From the NCBI GenBank assembly GCA_965372745.1, contig CBDVDM010000045.1, positions 1 through 9,816 of the forward strand: a stretch of DNA of 9,816 nt, written 5' to 3'. Shown here in pieces: positions 1-7,079 of this stretch (positions within the stretch are counted from its first letter, which is position 1; every line of letters begins with the position of its first letter). The DNA is from VRUG01 sp965372745 (lineage in GTDB: Bacteria > Planctomycetota > Phycisphaerae > Sedimentisphaerales > Anaerobacaceae). The notes under the pieces were generated by a model that ran no database searches, was not told the DNA's origin, and was given only the letters and a program-made list of their open reading frames with translations. A program made the position numbers and the translations under genes.

Positions 1-959
1 GTTTTAAGCAGAGCTTCTGCGGCAAGGCCAAGGCTGTCTTTATTACATCGTGATATGCAATCGGTTAATGATGTTGTGTACGCCGATAGTTGTTCGAAGT
101 TGCAATCATAGTCAATTGTTTTTTCGACGAACAGACCTTTTGTGGCTATACCATTTTCGGCTAAATGTTCAGCTAAGAGAAAACCAAAGAAAGCGGCAGG
201 TCTTTGGATTGCGACAGTGAAAGGCCCCTGCTGTTTTTTGCACCTGCCTTTTACGGTAATATGATTTATTCGGCTGTTCCTATAAGCACCGACAGCACTT
301 TTACCTTTTTTAATTGGTATTACCTTATTGACAATATTAACGTAAGTAGTTTTAGGCTCTGTGGTTATCGTTATTTCACCATTTACGTTTCTGGTTGTTA
401 TATCGATACAATTTGCGTTGAAATTAAGCCCTGAAACCTCACAGGCATACCATTTGTTGAGTTGTTCTTTTGGCCAGTTTGGATGGATAAGCCGGTCATC
501 GAAAATCGTAGTATCAACAACAATATCTTCGATTGTTGTTATGCCCTTTGCTTTTAGTTTTTGTGTGATATCATCCAGTATCCAGTTTTGTTTTCGATTG
601 TATTTAGAATCCGTAATTTTGTCGCCTAATAAAGGATCACCGCTTGCGATTATGGCTAAGGTGTTACCGCAAAGACCGACTTTAGTTTCGTAGTTAAAGT
701 TACAGCCTAATGTTTTTAAGGCGGCAGCAGTAATGATAAGTTTCATATTTGAAGCTGGTATGAGAGGGACATCAGCGTTGTGGGCATATACGGTCTTGCT
801 GGTATCAACTTTTATGATATGTATAGAGAACCGTGCTTTTTCCAGAGATTTTTGAGAGATGATGCTGTTAATCTTTTTGGACAGATTCGCATGGACAAGA
901 GTCGGTAGTGTGATGAGCAGAACAACAACAATTAGTAGTTTTTTTAATTTTAAACTCAT
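1..959 (-). CDS. dacB: D-alanyl-D-alanine carboxypeptidase/endopeptidase, PBP4 (DacB, peptidase S13) family, 3' part missing
   Basis: Penicillin-binding protein of the S13 (PBP4) family, expected to trim or cut peptide cross-links of peptidoglycan in the periplasm. 319 codons are visible; the frame is open at the left window edge. A signal peptide is clear: basic MSLKLKK, then a hydrophobic stretch to about residue 22 and a likely cut after VHA (residue 24). The active-site SxxK motif is PASNMK, with nucleophile S70 and K73. A family-typical segment SGLNFNAN lies at 176-183. The region of the second motif reads NKDSLGLAAEALLK (306-319), where SxN appears as S309-L-G311. The KTG motif would lie past the edge. 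E. coli PBP4 has about 477 residues, so roughly a third is missing. Eight cysteines are present, many for an exported protein. The ATG start overlaps the yqgF stop as ATGA, suggesting translational coupling. Family assignment is firm; enzyme activity is inferred. Confidence 0.9.
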   Translation of the reverse strand, partial: MSLKLKKLLIVVVLLITLPTLVHANLSKKINSIISQKSLEKARFSIHIIKVDTSKTVYAHNADVPLIPASNMKLIITAAALKTLGCNFNYETKVGLCGNTLAIIASGDPLLGDKITDSKYNRKQNWILDDITQKLKAKGITTIEDIVVDTTIFDDRLIHPNWPKEQLNKWYACEVSGLNFNANCIDITTRNVNGEITITTEPKTTYVNIVNKVIPIKKGKSAVGAYRNSRINHITVKGRCKKQQGPFTVAIQRPAAFFGFLLAEHLAENGIATKGLFVEKTIDYDCNFEQLSAYTTSLTDCISRCNKDSLGLAAEALLK

Positions 960-968
960 GAGTTTTTT
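956..968 (-). other. yqgF/dacB junction: ATGA overlap preceded by slippery heptamer
   Basis: On the coding strand the yqgF codons CAA AAA AAC are followed by TCA TGA, and the dacB start ATG overlaps that stop. The heptamer A-AAA-AAC (968 to 962) is in the zero frame of yqgF and fits the X-XXY-YYZ pattern of -1 frameshift sites. A -1 slip there would continue through CTC ATG AGT directly into dacB. The overlap itself is a standard sign of termination-reinitiation coupling. Whether slippage ever occurs is unknown. Confidence 0.4.
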
Positions 969-1366
969 TGCTCAAGAAAAGTTTCGAGGATTTGTGCAGC
1001 AGCGACGGCGTCGAGACGTTTTTTTTTCTTTTTTGTTGTTAATTCAGCAGGGGCGATTTTTTCTTCCGCTGCAAATGTCGATAATCGTTCGTCCTGAAAA
1101 TAAAGGGGGATATCGAGCTTTTTTCTTAATTGTTCCGCAAACTGTTCGACAATTTTAGCCTGACGGCCTTTCGAGTCATCCATGTTTAAAGGCAGGCCGA
1201 GAACGATTGCATCAACATGTTCGGAGTCGATAATTTCTTTAATTTTTTTTATGAGTGTGTTTTTGTCGGCCTGTATTACCTTGAATGGTGACGCTAAGAT
1301 TTCGCTGCGGTCGCAGATAGCCAGCCCCGTTCGTTTGATACCGTAATCTATAGCAAGATACCGCAT
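956..1366 (-). CDS. yqgF: YqgF/RuvX family RNase H-fold nuclease (putative pre-16S rRNA nuclease / Holliday junction resolvase-like)
   Basis: A complete 136-residue protein, the usual length for YqgF. In E. coli this family matures the 5' end of 16S rRNA; it was earlier predicted to be a Holliday junction resolvase. It is a cytoplasmic RNase H-like fold. Motifs are intact: the first acidic motif AIDYGIKRTGLA (D7), GLPLNMD at 57-63, DERLST at 92-97 (D92, E93), and the last one RLDAVAAAQIL with D119. A run of five lysines (112-116) precedes the last motif, as is common in the family, and is coded by an A6-G-A9 tract. The gene starts 9 bases after manC and ends in a 4-base overlap with dacB. Its ribosome binding site is weak, so coupling to manC translation is plausible. 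Assignment is strong; which substrate is cut here cannot be read from the sequence. Confidence 0.95.
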   Translation of the reverse strand: MRYLAIDYGIKRTGLAICDRSEILASPFKVIQADKNTLIKKIKEIIDSEHVDAIVLGLPLNMDDSKGRQAKIVEQFAEQLRKKLDIPLYFQDERLSTFAAEEKIAPAELTTKKKKKRLDAVAAAQILETFLEQKNS

Positions 1367-1375
1367 ATTTGCCCG

Positions 1376-2464
1376 TTATAAATATTTATGGCCTTTATTT
1401 TGTTCAATCATGTTCAGTAGTTCTTTTAGTCTTTGGGTCTGGTCAACGTGGCAGACTAATGTAGCATCAGGGCTATGTGCTACGACAATATTATCGAGAC
1501 CCATACAGGCTATCAAGTGACCGTGGTCCTCGGTAACGATGATACTGTCCCTGCAATCGAGAAGTTCGTTAGAGCCTGCGACGACAATGTTGTTGTTTTT
1601 GTCAGAGCTTATGAAATCAGCTAAGGCGGTAAATGCACCCATGTCGAGCCAACGACAGTCGAGCTTTATAGCATAGACTTTATCAGCTTTTTCCATAACT
1701 GCGTAATCAATGCTGATTTTGGGAAGTTTGACAAACCATTGTTCAAGGGTTTGCTGCCGGTTGGGAGTATCCCAGTCAGCTTTTATTTTTTGCAATGGTT
1801 CGACGGAATCGGGGAGAAATTCTTCGAGTTTGTCCAGAATAGTTTTTGCCTTCCAGACGAACATACCGGAATTCCAGAAGAATTGTCCGGTATCTAAATA
1901 TTGCTCTGCTGTTTGTTCATCGGGTTTTTCCTTGAAGTCTTCAACGGTATATATGTCGTTTTGACAGTTGGAGCATTTTTGCGGATTGATGCATTTAATA
2001 TAGCCGAGCTGAGTACTTGGAAAGGTCGGTTTGACGCCGAATGTAAGAAGACTGTCCTGATTCTCGTTTACAAAGACAAGAGCATCTTTGATTGCCTGCT
2101 GGAGAACCTGCGGCGGTTCAATCAACTGGTCGGCGGTAACGACAGCCATTGTGGCATCGGGGTCTTTTGTCATCAGGATTGTAGCAGCCAGACCGATTGC
2201 GCCTGCGGTATCCCGCACGTCTGGTTCAGCGATGATGTTCTCAGGTGCAAGCTCAGGAAGGTTTTCACGAACGATGTCGACATAATTGATATTGGTTAGT
2301 ACGATGATATTTTCCCTGTCAAAAACCGGAGCCAAACGGTCGAAACAGTGATTAAGCAGGGTTTTTCCGTCGAGTAATCTCAAAACCTGTTTCGGACGTT
2401 TTTTTCTGCTTAGAGGCCAAAGTCTTTTTCCGGTGCCGCCTGCCATAATTACAACGTAATCCAT
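1376..2464 (-). CDS. manC: Mannose-1-phosphate guanylyltransferase (GDP-mannose pyrophosphorylase), single-domain type
   Basis: Joins mannose-1-phosphate and GTP to make GDP-mannose and pyrophosphate in the cytoplasm, feeding mannose into surface polysaccharides and glycans. The N-terminal nucleotidyltransferase signature is complete: MAGGTGKRLWPLSR then PKQ (7-26). Other family blocks are EPDVRDTAGAIGLAA (80-94), VVTADQLI (108-115, with the metal-binding D112 kept), FKEKPD (177-182), FFWNSGMFVWK (195-205) and SIDYAVMEKA (251-260). The C-terminal part (about 290-345) looks like the short beta-helix domain. At 362 residues it lacks the fused phosphomannose isomerase cupin of the long ManC/AlgA enzymes. 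Some blocks differ from the commonest forms: ADQ for ADH, and WLDMGAF for W-x-D-V-G-S-W. A CxxC (C164, C167) sits in the loop before FKEKP. A related sugar-1-phosphate nucleotidyltransferase is the main alternative. Translation likely starts from an AAGGA site 8 bases upstream. Confidence 0.92.
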   Translation of the reverse strand: MDYVVIMAGGTGKRLWPLSRKKRPKQVLRLLDGKTLLNHCFDRLAPVFDRENIIVLTNINYVDIVRENLPELAPENIIAEPDVRDTAGAIGLAATILMTKDPDATMAVVTADQLIEPPQVLQQAIKDALVFVNENQDSLLTFGVKPTFPSTQLGYIKCINPQKCSNCQNDIYTVEDFKEKPDEQTAEQYLDTGQFFWNSGMFVWKAKTILDKLEEFLPDSVEPLQKIKADWDTPNRQQTLEQWFVKLPKISIDYAVMEKADKVYAIKLDCRWLDMGAFTALADFISSDKNNNIVVAGSNELLDCRDSIIVTEDHGHLIACMGLDNIVVAHSPDATLVCHVDQTQRLKELLNMIEQNKGHKYL

Positions 2465-2472
2465 ATCTCAAA

Positions 2473-2477
2473 TCCTT
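2473..2477 (-). promoter_or_regulatory. Shine-Dalgarno site of manC
   Basis: AAGGA lies directly after the TGA stop of the AEC transporter gene and 8 bases before the manC ATG. It fixes the manC start at 2464 and makes coupled translation from the upstream gene likely. Confidence 0.7.
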
Positions 2478-3491
2478 TCAGCTAATCAGCAACAGTAAAA
2501 TCGGCATAACAATTACTAAGAAAGTAGAAGTATTTACCAGCCAAAGAGCACTTGCCAGTCGCGAATCCAGACTAAACACGTTGCTCATAGTCACCATGAA
2601 GACAGCGGTTGGTGCAACTGACATAACAATTACAACTTTTTTAACAAGAATATTCAGGTCAACGCCGGTCAGAGCCAGTAGCCAAAGAATTAAAAGAGCT
2701 ATAACCGGCGTTATGATAAATTTTACCGCAGAGAGGATAAAGTACAAGTTTATATAATTTTTGAGATGTGCAGGTTTAATTCGCAGTCCGATAGCGAAAA
2801 AAGCGAGAAATGAAGCGGAATAGATAAGAATATCAATTATATGAAATTTGTATACAAGCTGTGGAGATTTGGCGTTTGTGAGGTTTAATACTATCGCAAT
2901 AATCGAGGCTAATACGGCAAGGAGGCGAAAATCAAGGAGATACAAAAGTTTAAATTTAGGATTCCGGTCAGTTTTGGTTGAATTAAGCTCGTAAGCCTTT
3001 AACATCGGGAAGAAGATTAAATAAGCGGCTGGCACCCATAATAACAGATAAATATTGGCAACCGCCAGTCCGACTGTTCCGAAAAGCACATAGCAGACAA
3101 ATGCACCGCCGGTATATCCGATATTGCTCAGCCCCCCTGCCAGGGTAAGAGTCAATCGGGTTTTGTGGTTGAGGTTAAAAAGAGAAAAAAGTTTTATCGA
3201 GAGAAACGAAATTGTTGTCATTAGACAAACGCCGATTAGAGGCAGCCAGATTAGCTGGCGGGTCAGTTTCATTCGCCAGATTACAAACAGTGCAATCGGG
3301 CTGTTGAAACAGATTAAGACCGCGGTCATAATTTTCTTGGCGAGATTTTCGGAAGATACTGAATGCTTAGAAGCAAGGTATCCAAAAAAAAGACCGGTTA
3401 CCAGGACAGTGAACATAATAGCCAGTCGGATGGCTGTGAGATGTTCAGCAGAGATTAAGCTTAAAATTTTCAAAGAAAATCCGGATATCAA
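2478..3491 (-). CDS. AEC (auxin efflux carrier) family transporter, inner-membrane permease
   Basis: A hydrophobic 337-residue protein with about ten predicted membrane spans in two groups, split by a polar loop near 168-183 (NSTKTDRNPKF), as usual in the AEC/BASS-like fold. The first half has the crossover segment GGLSNIGYTGGAFVCYVLFG (119-138), matching the GNxGxxGxP-type block of the family. The second half has FFAIGLRI (231-238), VKFIITPVIALL (256-267) and SVAPTAVFMVTMSNVF (291-306), followed by the last span. Bacterial AEC members export or import organic acids or related anions, but the substrate cannot be told here. The start is TTG at 3491, overlapping the pgi stop as TTGA, with GGAG 10 bases upstream; the next in-frame ATG (residue 26) would cut the first span. 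Position between pgi and manC hints at a link to sugar or acid metabolism, but only by location. Confidence 0.88.
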   Translation of the reverse strand: MISGFSLKILSLISAEHLTAIRLAIMFTVLVTGLFFGYLASKHSVSSENLAKKIMTAVLICFNSPIALFVIWRMKLTRQLIWLPLIGVCLMTTISFLSIKLFSLFNLNHKTRLTLTLAGGLSNIGYTGGAFVCYVLFGTVGLAVANIYLLLWVPAAYLIFFPMLKAYELNSTKTDRNPKFKLLYLLDFRLLAVLASIIAIVLNLTNAKSPQLVYKFHIIDILIYSASFLAFFAIGLRIKPAHLKNYINLYFILSAVKFIITPVIALLILWLLALTGVDLNILVKKVVIVMSVAPTAVFMVTMSNVFSLDSRLASALWLVNTSTFLVIVMPILLLLIS

Positions 3492-4897
3492 ATCAGAAAG
3501 TCTCCATCAACTTTGGTAAACGGCTGGATATGCTCGGCTAAATCCTCGAAGCCCTCTTTTCCCATCAATGCAAATGTAGCCTCTTTACCAAGTTCGACTG
3601 CTGGCTGGTCGTAGGTATTGATATTGAATAATGCTCCGGCTAAGGAAGTTGTTACCTCGAATAAATAAATGAACTGGCCGATAGTATAAGGATTAATTTT
3701 GTCGAAAAGAATGGTCAGGCATGGACGCTTGTCCTTTAGCAGAGCAAATTCGGTGGCCTTTTTCTCACTGTTCATTAATAGGCTCAAGTCGGAAGATGAA
3801 AGGTAGCCTAATTCGGGAGCAGATTCTGGAGCCGGGCCTATTGCCAGAGGTTTAACGAAATCTTTTATCTCAAGGAAAGTAAATAATTTATCGTTCGGGC
3901 CTTCGCGGTATAGCTGGACCTGGCTATGCTGGTCGGTTGTGCCAAGCGCCTTTATCGGAGTTGGCCCGATGTTGACAGTTTTGCCGGACAGGTCTTTTGT
4001 TTTTCCGAGGCTTTCAGCCCAGAGTTGGCGATACCAGTCAGCGAGGTCCTTGAGATGGTAGCTGTACGGCATTATGACCGAATTTCTCTTTCCATTATTG
4101 TAATAGTGATAGTTGATGGCGGCGTTAATTGCCGCAGGGTTTTTGTAAAAGTCTTCATTGCTTACGGTTTTGTCCATATCGCGGGCACCTTCCAAGAGTG
4201 CATCAATATCAATACCACACATTGCGGCACTGAAAAGGCCGACAGCACTTAGGACAGAAAATCTTCCACCAACGCCATCGGGAACTTCAAGTGTTTTTAG
4301 ATTGGCATCGTTTGCGATTTGACGAAGGGTTCCCTGTTTTGGGTCGGTTGTTGCAACGATTTGGTTTTTAAGGTCGTCGCTGCCGAGTTTGTCAATGAGC
4401 ATTTTGCGAACGATAAGAAATTGGCTTGCGGTCTCAGCGGTTCGGCCTGATTTGCTTATGATATTGAAAATAGTCTTGTCAAGTTTGTCAGCAACCCAGT
4501 CGAGGAATGAACCGAGCTGAGCAGGGTCGATATTATCGAAGACGAAAAGCCGTGGACCTGAACGCTGGTTCCGGTCGATATTATACATATAAGGATTCAG
4601 GGCTGTCTGCAGCGAGATGTTGCCAAGTGCGGAACCGCCGATTCCGAGGACGACAAGGTTTTCGCAGCCGCCTTTTAATTCGGCAGCAAGGTCTTTTACC
4701 TGTTTGGCGGTGTTATCGTTATAAGGTAACTCCCTGTAGGGAGTTTTACCGGTTTTTCTTTCATCATTTACCTGTTTAATCAAGGGTATCGTTTTTTCAG
4801 CAAGTTGCTTAAACTGGGATTTTGTGATTCCATGTTCATCGCCGATTACATCTGCCATGACATTTTTATAGTAGAGTTTAATTTGACTTTTAGTCAT
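3488..4897 (-). CDS. pgi: Glucose-6-phosphate isomerase
   Basis: Interconverts glucose-6-phosphate and fructose-6-phosphate in the cytoplasm, serving glycolysis, gluconeogenesis and the supply of fructose-6-phosphate for GDP-mannose and amino sugars. Numbering is from the ATG at 4897 (469 residues). The first SIS domain has LGIGGSALGN (84-93) and the phosphate-binding SKSGRTAET (148-156). The family signature DGVGGRFSVLSAVG is at 207-220. Catalytic-type residues are E295 in WAESLGK, H324 in TTDQHSQVQL and K438 in DQPAVELGK, where Ala replaces the usual Gly of DQPGVE. Length suits the short bacterial enzymes of about 450 residues rather than the 550-residue E. coli type. A longer start at 4903 exists, but AAGGAGG touches that ATG directly, whereas it sits 6 bases from the ATG at 4897, so I chose the latter. 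The gene follows pcrA after 26 bases and overlaps the transporter by 4. Confidence 0.96.
   Translation of the reverse strand: MTKSQIKLYYKNVMADVIGDEHGITKSQFKQLAEKTIPLIKQVNDERKTGKTPYRELPYNDNTAKQVKDLAAELKGGCENLVVLGIGGSALGNISLQTALNPYMYNIDRNQRSGPRLFVFDNIDPAQLGSFLDWVADKLDKTIFNIISKSGRTAETASQFLIVRKMLIDKLGSDDLKNQIVATTDPKQGTLRQIANDANLKTLEVPDGVGGRFSVLSAVGLFSAAMCGIDIDALLEGARDMDKTVSNEDFYKNPAAINAAINYHYYNNGKRNSVIMPYSYHLKDLADWYRQLWAESLGKTKDLSGKTVNIGPTPIKALGTTDQHSQVQLYREGPNDKLFTFLEIKDFVKPLAIGPAPESAPELGYLSSSDLSLLMNSEKKATEFALLKDKRPCLTILFDKINPYTIGQFIYLFEVTTSLAGALFNINTYDQPAVELGKEATFALMGKEGFEDLAEHIQPFTKVDGDFLI
4725..4750 (-). repeat. Short inverted repeat (potential hairpin) inside pgi
   Basis: The arms 4725-4734 and 4739-4750 pair around a four-base loop (4735-4738): ten pairs, seven of them unbroken next to the loop, with a two-base bulge on one side. 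It lies about 50 codons into pgi over the codons for GKTPYRELP. No U tract follows on the transcribed strand, so it is not a terminator. It may be chance. Confidence 0.4.
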
Positions 4898-4903
4898 TAA
4901 CAT

Positions 4904-4910
4904 CCTCCTT
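4904..4910 (-). promoter_or_regulatory. Strong Shine-Dalgarno site of pgi
   Basis: AAGGAGG is the best ribosome binding site in the window. It abuts the ATG at 4903 with no spacer and is 6 bases from the ATG at 4897, so it supports the second ATG as the true start. It lies between the pcrA stop and pgi, which would let pgi be translated strongly on its own. Confidence 0.8.
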
Positions 4911-4923
4911 TATAGCCAATAAG

Positions 4924-7074
4924 TTATACTATTTTTTCAAGGTTAGCGTATTTTAGCATCAGGGTTTTTGTTTGTCCTGTATTAAATTGGATTTCTACAG
5001 TGCCATTTGTGCCGGTATCGCTAAATTTCTGGATTCTTCCGAGGCCGAATTTAGTGTGTCTGACGAGTTGGCCTTTGGAAAACTGCTGAGCTTGCCGGTC
5101 AGAGTAGTCGTATTGACCGATGTCTATATCATCATCGTCTTGTTCATGATACTCGTTTTCTTCGGTTGAATCTGTCAGGATGATTCCAAGTTCGTAAAGA
5201 AACGGTGATGGCGTGGTCCGCAGGAATTGGCCTCTTATGGTCCGGTATTTTGCAAAACTGATAAAAAGCCGTGTTTTTGCACGTGTAATACCGACGAAAA
5301 AGAGCCGGCGTTCCTCCTCGAATTCGTCTTCATTTCCGGAACATCTTTCGTGCGGAAGCATGCCGTCCTCGAGACCGACAATAAAAACGTTTTCAAATTC
5401 AAGCCCCTTTGCTGCATGAAGGGTCGTAAGAGCGACAGCACCTTTCGATTCGTCGTATGTGTCCGTGTCACTGAAAAGAGAGATTTGCTGGAGATAATCA
5501 AGCAGCGTGGGTTGCTCGGCTTGCTTGTCATATTCGTGGGCGGCGTTTATAAGTCCGTTAACGTTTTCCAGGGCGTCCTGGTCTTTTGCAGTTTTCAGGT
5601 AATTTTCGAGTCCGGATTCGGTGAAGATTTTTTCTGCGAGTGGTCCGACATTATTGTCTGTGTCTTTTTTGAATTGCTCGAGCATATTTACAAAGACAGC
5701 GATTTTAGCTTTCGGTGCATTGGAAAGAGCATCAATCTTGCCAACGTTTTTCAAGGCATCATAGAAAGTAATATTTTTTGAACGGGCATAGACAAGAACT
5801 CTTTCAATAGTGGTTTTTCCAATTCCTCGCGTGGGCGTGTTGATAATTCGTAAACAGGCGACTTCATCCTGAGGATTGGCGAGGATTTTTAAATATGCGA
5901 GCAGGTCGCGGATTTCTTTTCTGTTGTAGAACTCGACTCCCCGGACAATCTGATATTGGATTTTGTTTTTTATAAACGCTTCCTCGATGGCCCTGCTGGC
6001 AGCGTTGACCCTGTAGAAGACAGCCACATCCCTCAGTTGTGTGCCGCTGTTCGTTAAATCCTTAATCTGTTCAGCAACAGCCTGAGCTTCGATGCGTTCA
6101 TCTTCAAAACCGGTAACTGTAACGTCTCTGCCCGATGGCCTTGTTGGTATAAGGATTTTTTGTTTCCGGTTCTGATTTTTAGCAATTAATTTATCAGCGA
6201 TTTCGAGGATGTTGGCGGTGCTGCGGAAATTTTCTTCGAGTTTGATGACAGTTGCATCAGGGTAATCTGTTTCAAAAGCCAGGATATTCCTGATGTCGGC
6301 CCCTCGCCAGCGATAAATCGACTGGTCGGGGTCGCCGGTAACACAGATGTTATTATGGGTTGAAACTATTGCTTTTGCTATTTTGTACTGTGCATGGTTG
6401 GTGTCCTGGTATTCATCGATGAGCAGGAACTTATAGCGGTCGCCAAGCTGTTGACAGATGTCATTGTCATTTTCGAGCAGGAGAGCGGCTTTCATAAGCA
6501 GGTCGTCAAAGTCAAGAGCGTTATTTTCATCCAGAATATTCTGGTAATGCCCGTATATTTTTGCCAATGTGTTAGAGAAGAAATCTTCTGCCTGTTTTTT
6601 AAAATCATCGACAGCAATGAGTTTGTTTTTCAGGGTCGAGACAGCTTCGAGCATACGGGCAGGCGAGAAATTGGTGGTATCAAGTTCGCAGTTTTTTATT
6701 GCCTTTTTTATACACTGTGTTTGTTCAGCCGAATCGTAGATGCTGAAATTTGAATTTATCCGGGCAGTATGTGCGTATTGTCGAAGAATCCTTACACAAA
6801 GAGAGTGAAAAGTGCTGACATGAGCACCTGCTGATACACCAAGGGCAAAGGTACGCTGCCGCATTTCTTCTGCTGCTTTGTTTGTAAATGTTATCGCACA
6901 GATATTATAAGGATTTACTCCTGAATCAATTAGCGCTGCAATTCGATATGTAATTACACGGGTTTTGCCACTTCCCGGGCCTGCGATTATGAGTAAAGGA
7001 CCATTTTTATGAAGGACGGCATTTCTCTGTGAAACGGTTAGTTTGTCATATTGCATGTGTTGTATCGTGTCCAT
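4924..7074 (-). CDS. pcrA: ATP-dependent 3'-5' DNA helicase, PcrA/UvrD type (superfamily 1A)
   Basis: Unwinds DNA 3' to 5' with ATP, acting in nucleotide excision and mismatch repair and removal of stalled complexes. The 716 residues match PcrA/UvrD length. Motifs are in order: Walker A AGPGSGKT (31-38), ITFTNKAAEEM (61-71), STFHSL (87-92), Walker B DEYQDTN (220-226), VTGDPDQSIYRWRGA (245-259), LEENFRS (279-285), LTTLHAAKGLEF (549-560) and EEERRLFFVGITRAK (586-600). An acidic linker (about 638-651, four Asp in a row) leads to a C-terminal Tudor-like domain (665-714, VRHTKFGLGRIQKF), the part that binds RNA polymerase in PcrA/UvrD. This tail argues against Rep. PSPFL stands where PSRFL is usual. 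No good ribosome binding site precedes the ATG, which lies 5 bases after the upstream stop; an ATG at codon 7 is an alternative. RecB-type fusions are absent. Confidence 0.95.
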   Translation of the reverse strand: MDTIQHMQYDKLTVSQRNAVLHKNGPLLIIAGPGSGKTRVITYRIAALIDSGVNPYNICAITFTNKAAEEMRQRTFALGVSAGAHVSTFHSLCVRILRQYAHTARINSNFSIYDSAEQTQCIKKAIKNCELDTTNFSPARMLEAVSTLKNKLIAVDDFKKQAEDFFSNTLAKIYGHYQNILDENNALDFDDLLMKAALLLENDNDICQQLGDRYKFLLIDEYQDTNHAQYKIAKAIVSTHNNICVTGDPDQSIYRWRGADIRNILAFETDYPDATVIKLEENFRSTANILEIADKLIAKNQNRKQKILIPTRPSGRDVTVTGFEDERIEAQAVAEQIKDLTNSGTQLRDVAVFYRVNAASRAIEEAFIKNKIQYQIVRGVEFYNRKEIRDLLAYLKILANPQDEVACLRIINTPTRGIGKTTIERVLVYARSKNITFYDALKNVGKIDALSNAPKAKIAVFVNMLEQFKKDTDNNVGPLAEKIFTESGLENYLKTAKDQDALENVNGLINAAHEYDKQAEQPTLLDYLQQISLFSDTDTYDESKGAVALTTLHAAKGLEFENVFIVGLEDGMLPHERCSGNEDEFEEERRLFFVGITRAKTRLFISFAKYRTIRGQFLRTTPSPFLYELGIILTDSTEENEYHEQDDDDIDIGQYDYSDRQAQQFSKGQLVRHTKFGLGRIQKFSDTGTNGTVEIQFNTGQTKTLMLKYANLEKIV

Positions 7075-7079
7075 TGGTG

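Noticed and set aside
204..693. Plus-strand open frames of 76 and 110 codons
   Set aside because: They are shadows of the DacB reading frame, which has a signal peptide and the SxxK motif on the minus strand.
1019..1034. T9 and T6 runs on the plus strand as a possible terminator
   Set aside because: No GC-rich hairpin precedes them, and on the minus strand they encode the lysine run of YqgF.
1901..2299. 132-codon open frame on the plus strand opposite manC
   Set aside because: Antisense to conserved nucleotidyltransferase blocks, no recognisable domain and no ribosome binding evidence.
4725..4750. Inverted repeat as an intrinsic terminator
   Set aside because: It is inside pgi and lacks a U tract after the stem on the transcribed strand.
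5227..5781. 184-codon open frame on the plus strand opposite pcrA
   Set aside because: It lies wholly antisense to conserved helicase motifs, its translation is Phe/Val/Cys-rich without family features, and it is explained by codon bias of the real gene.
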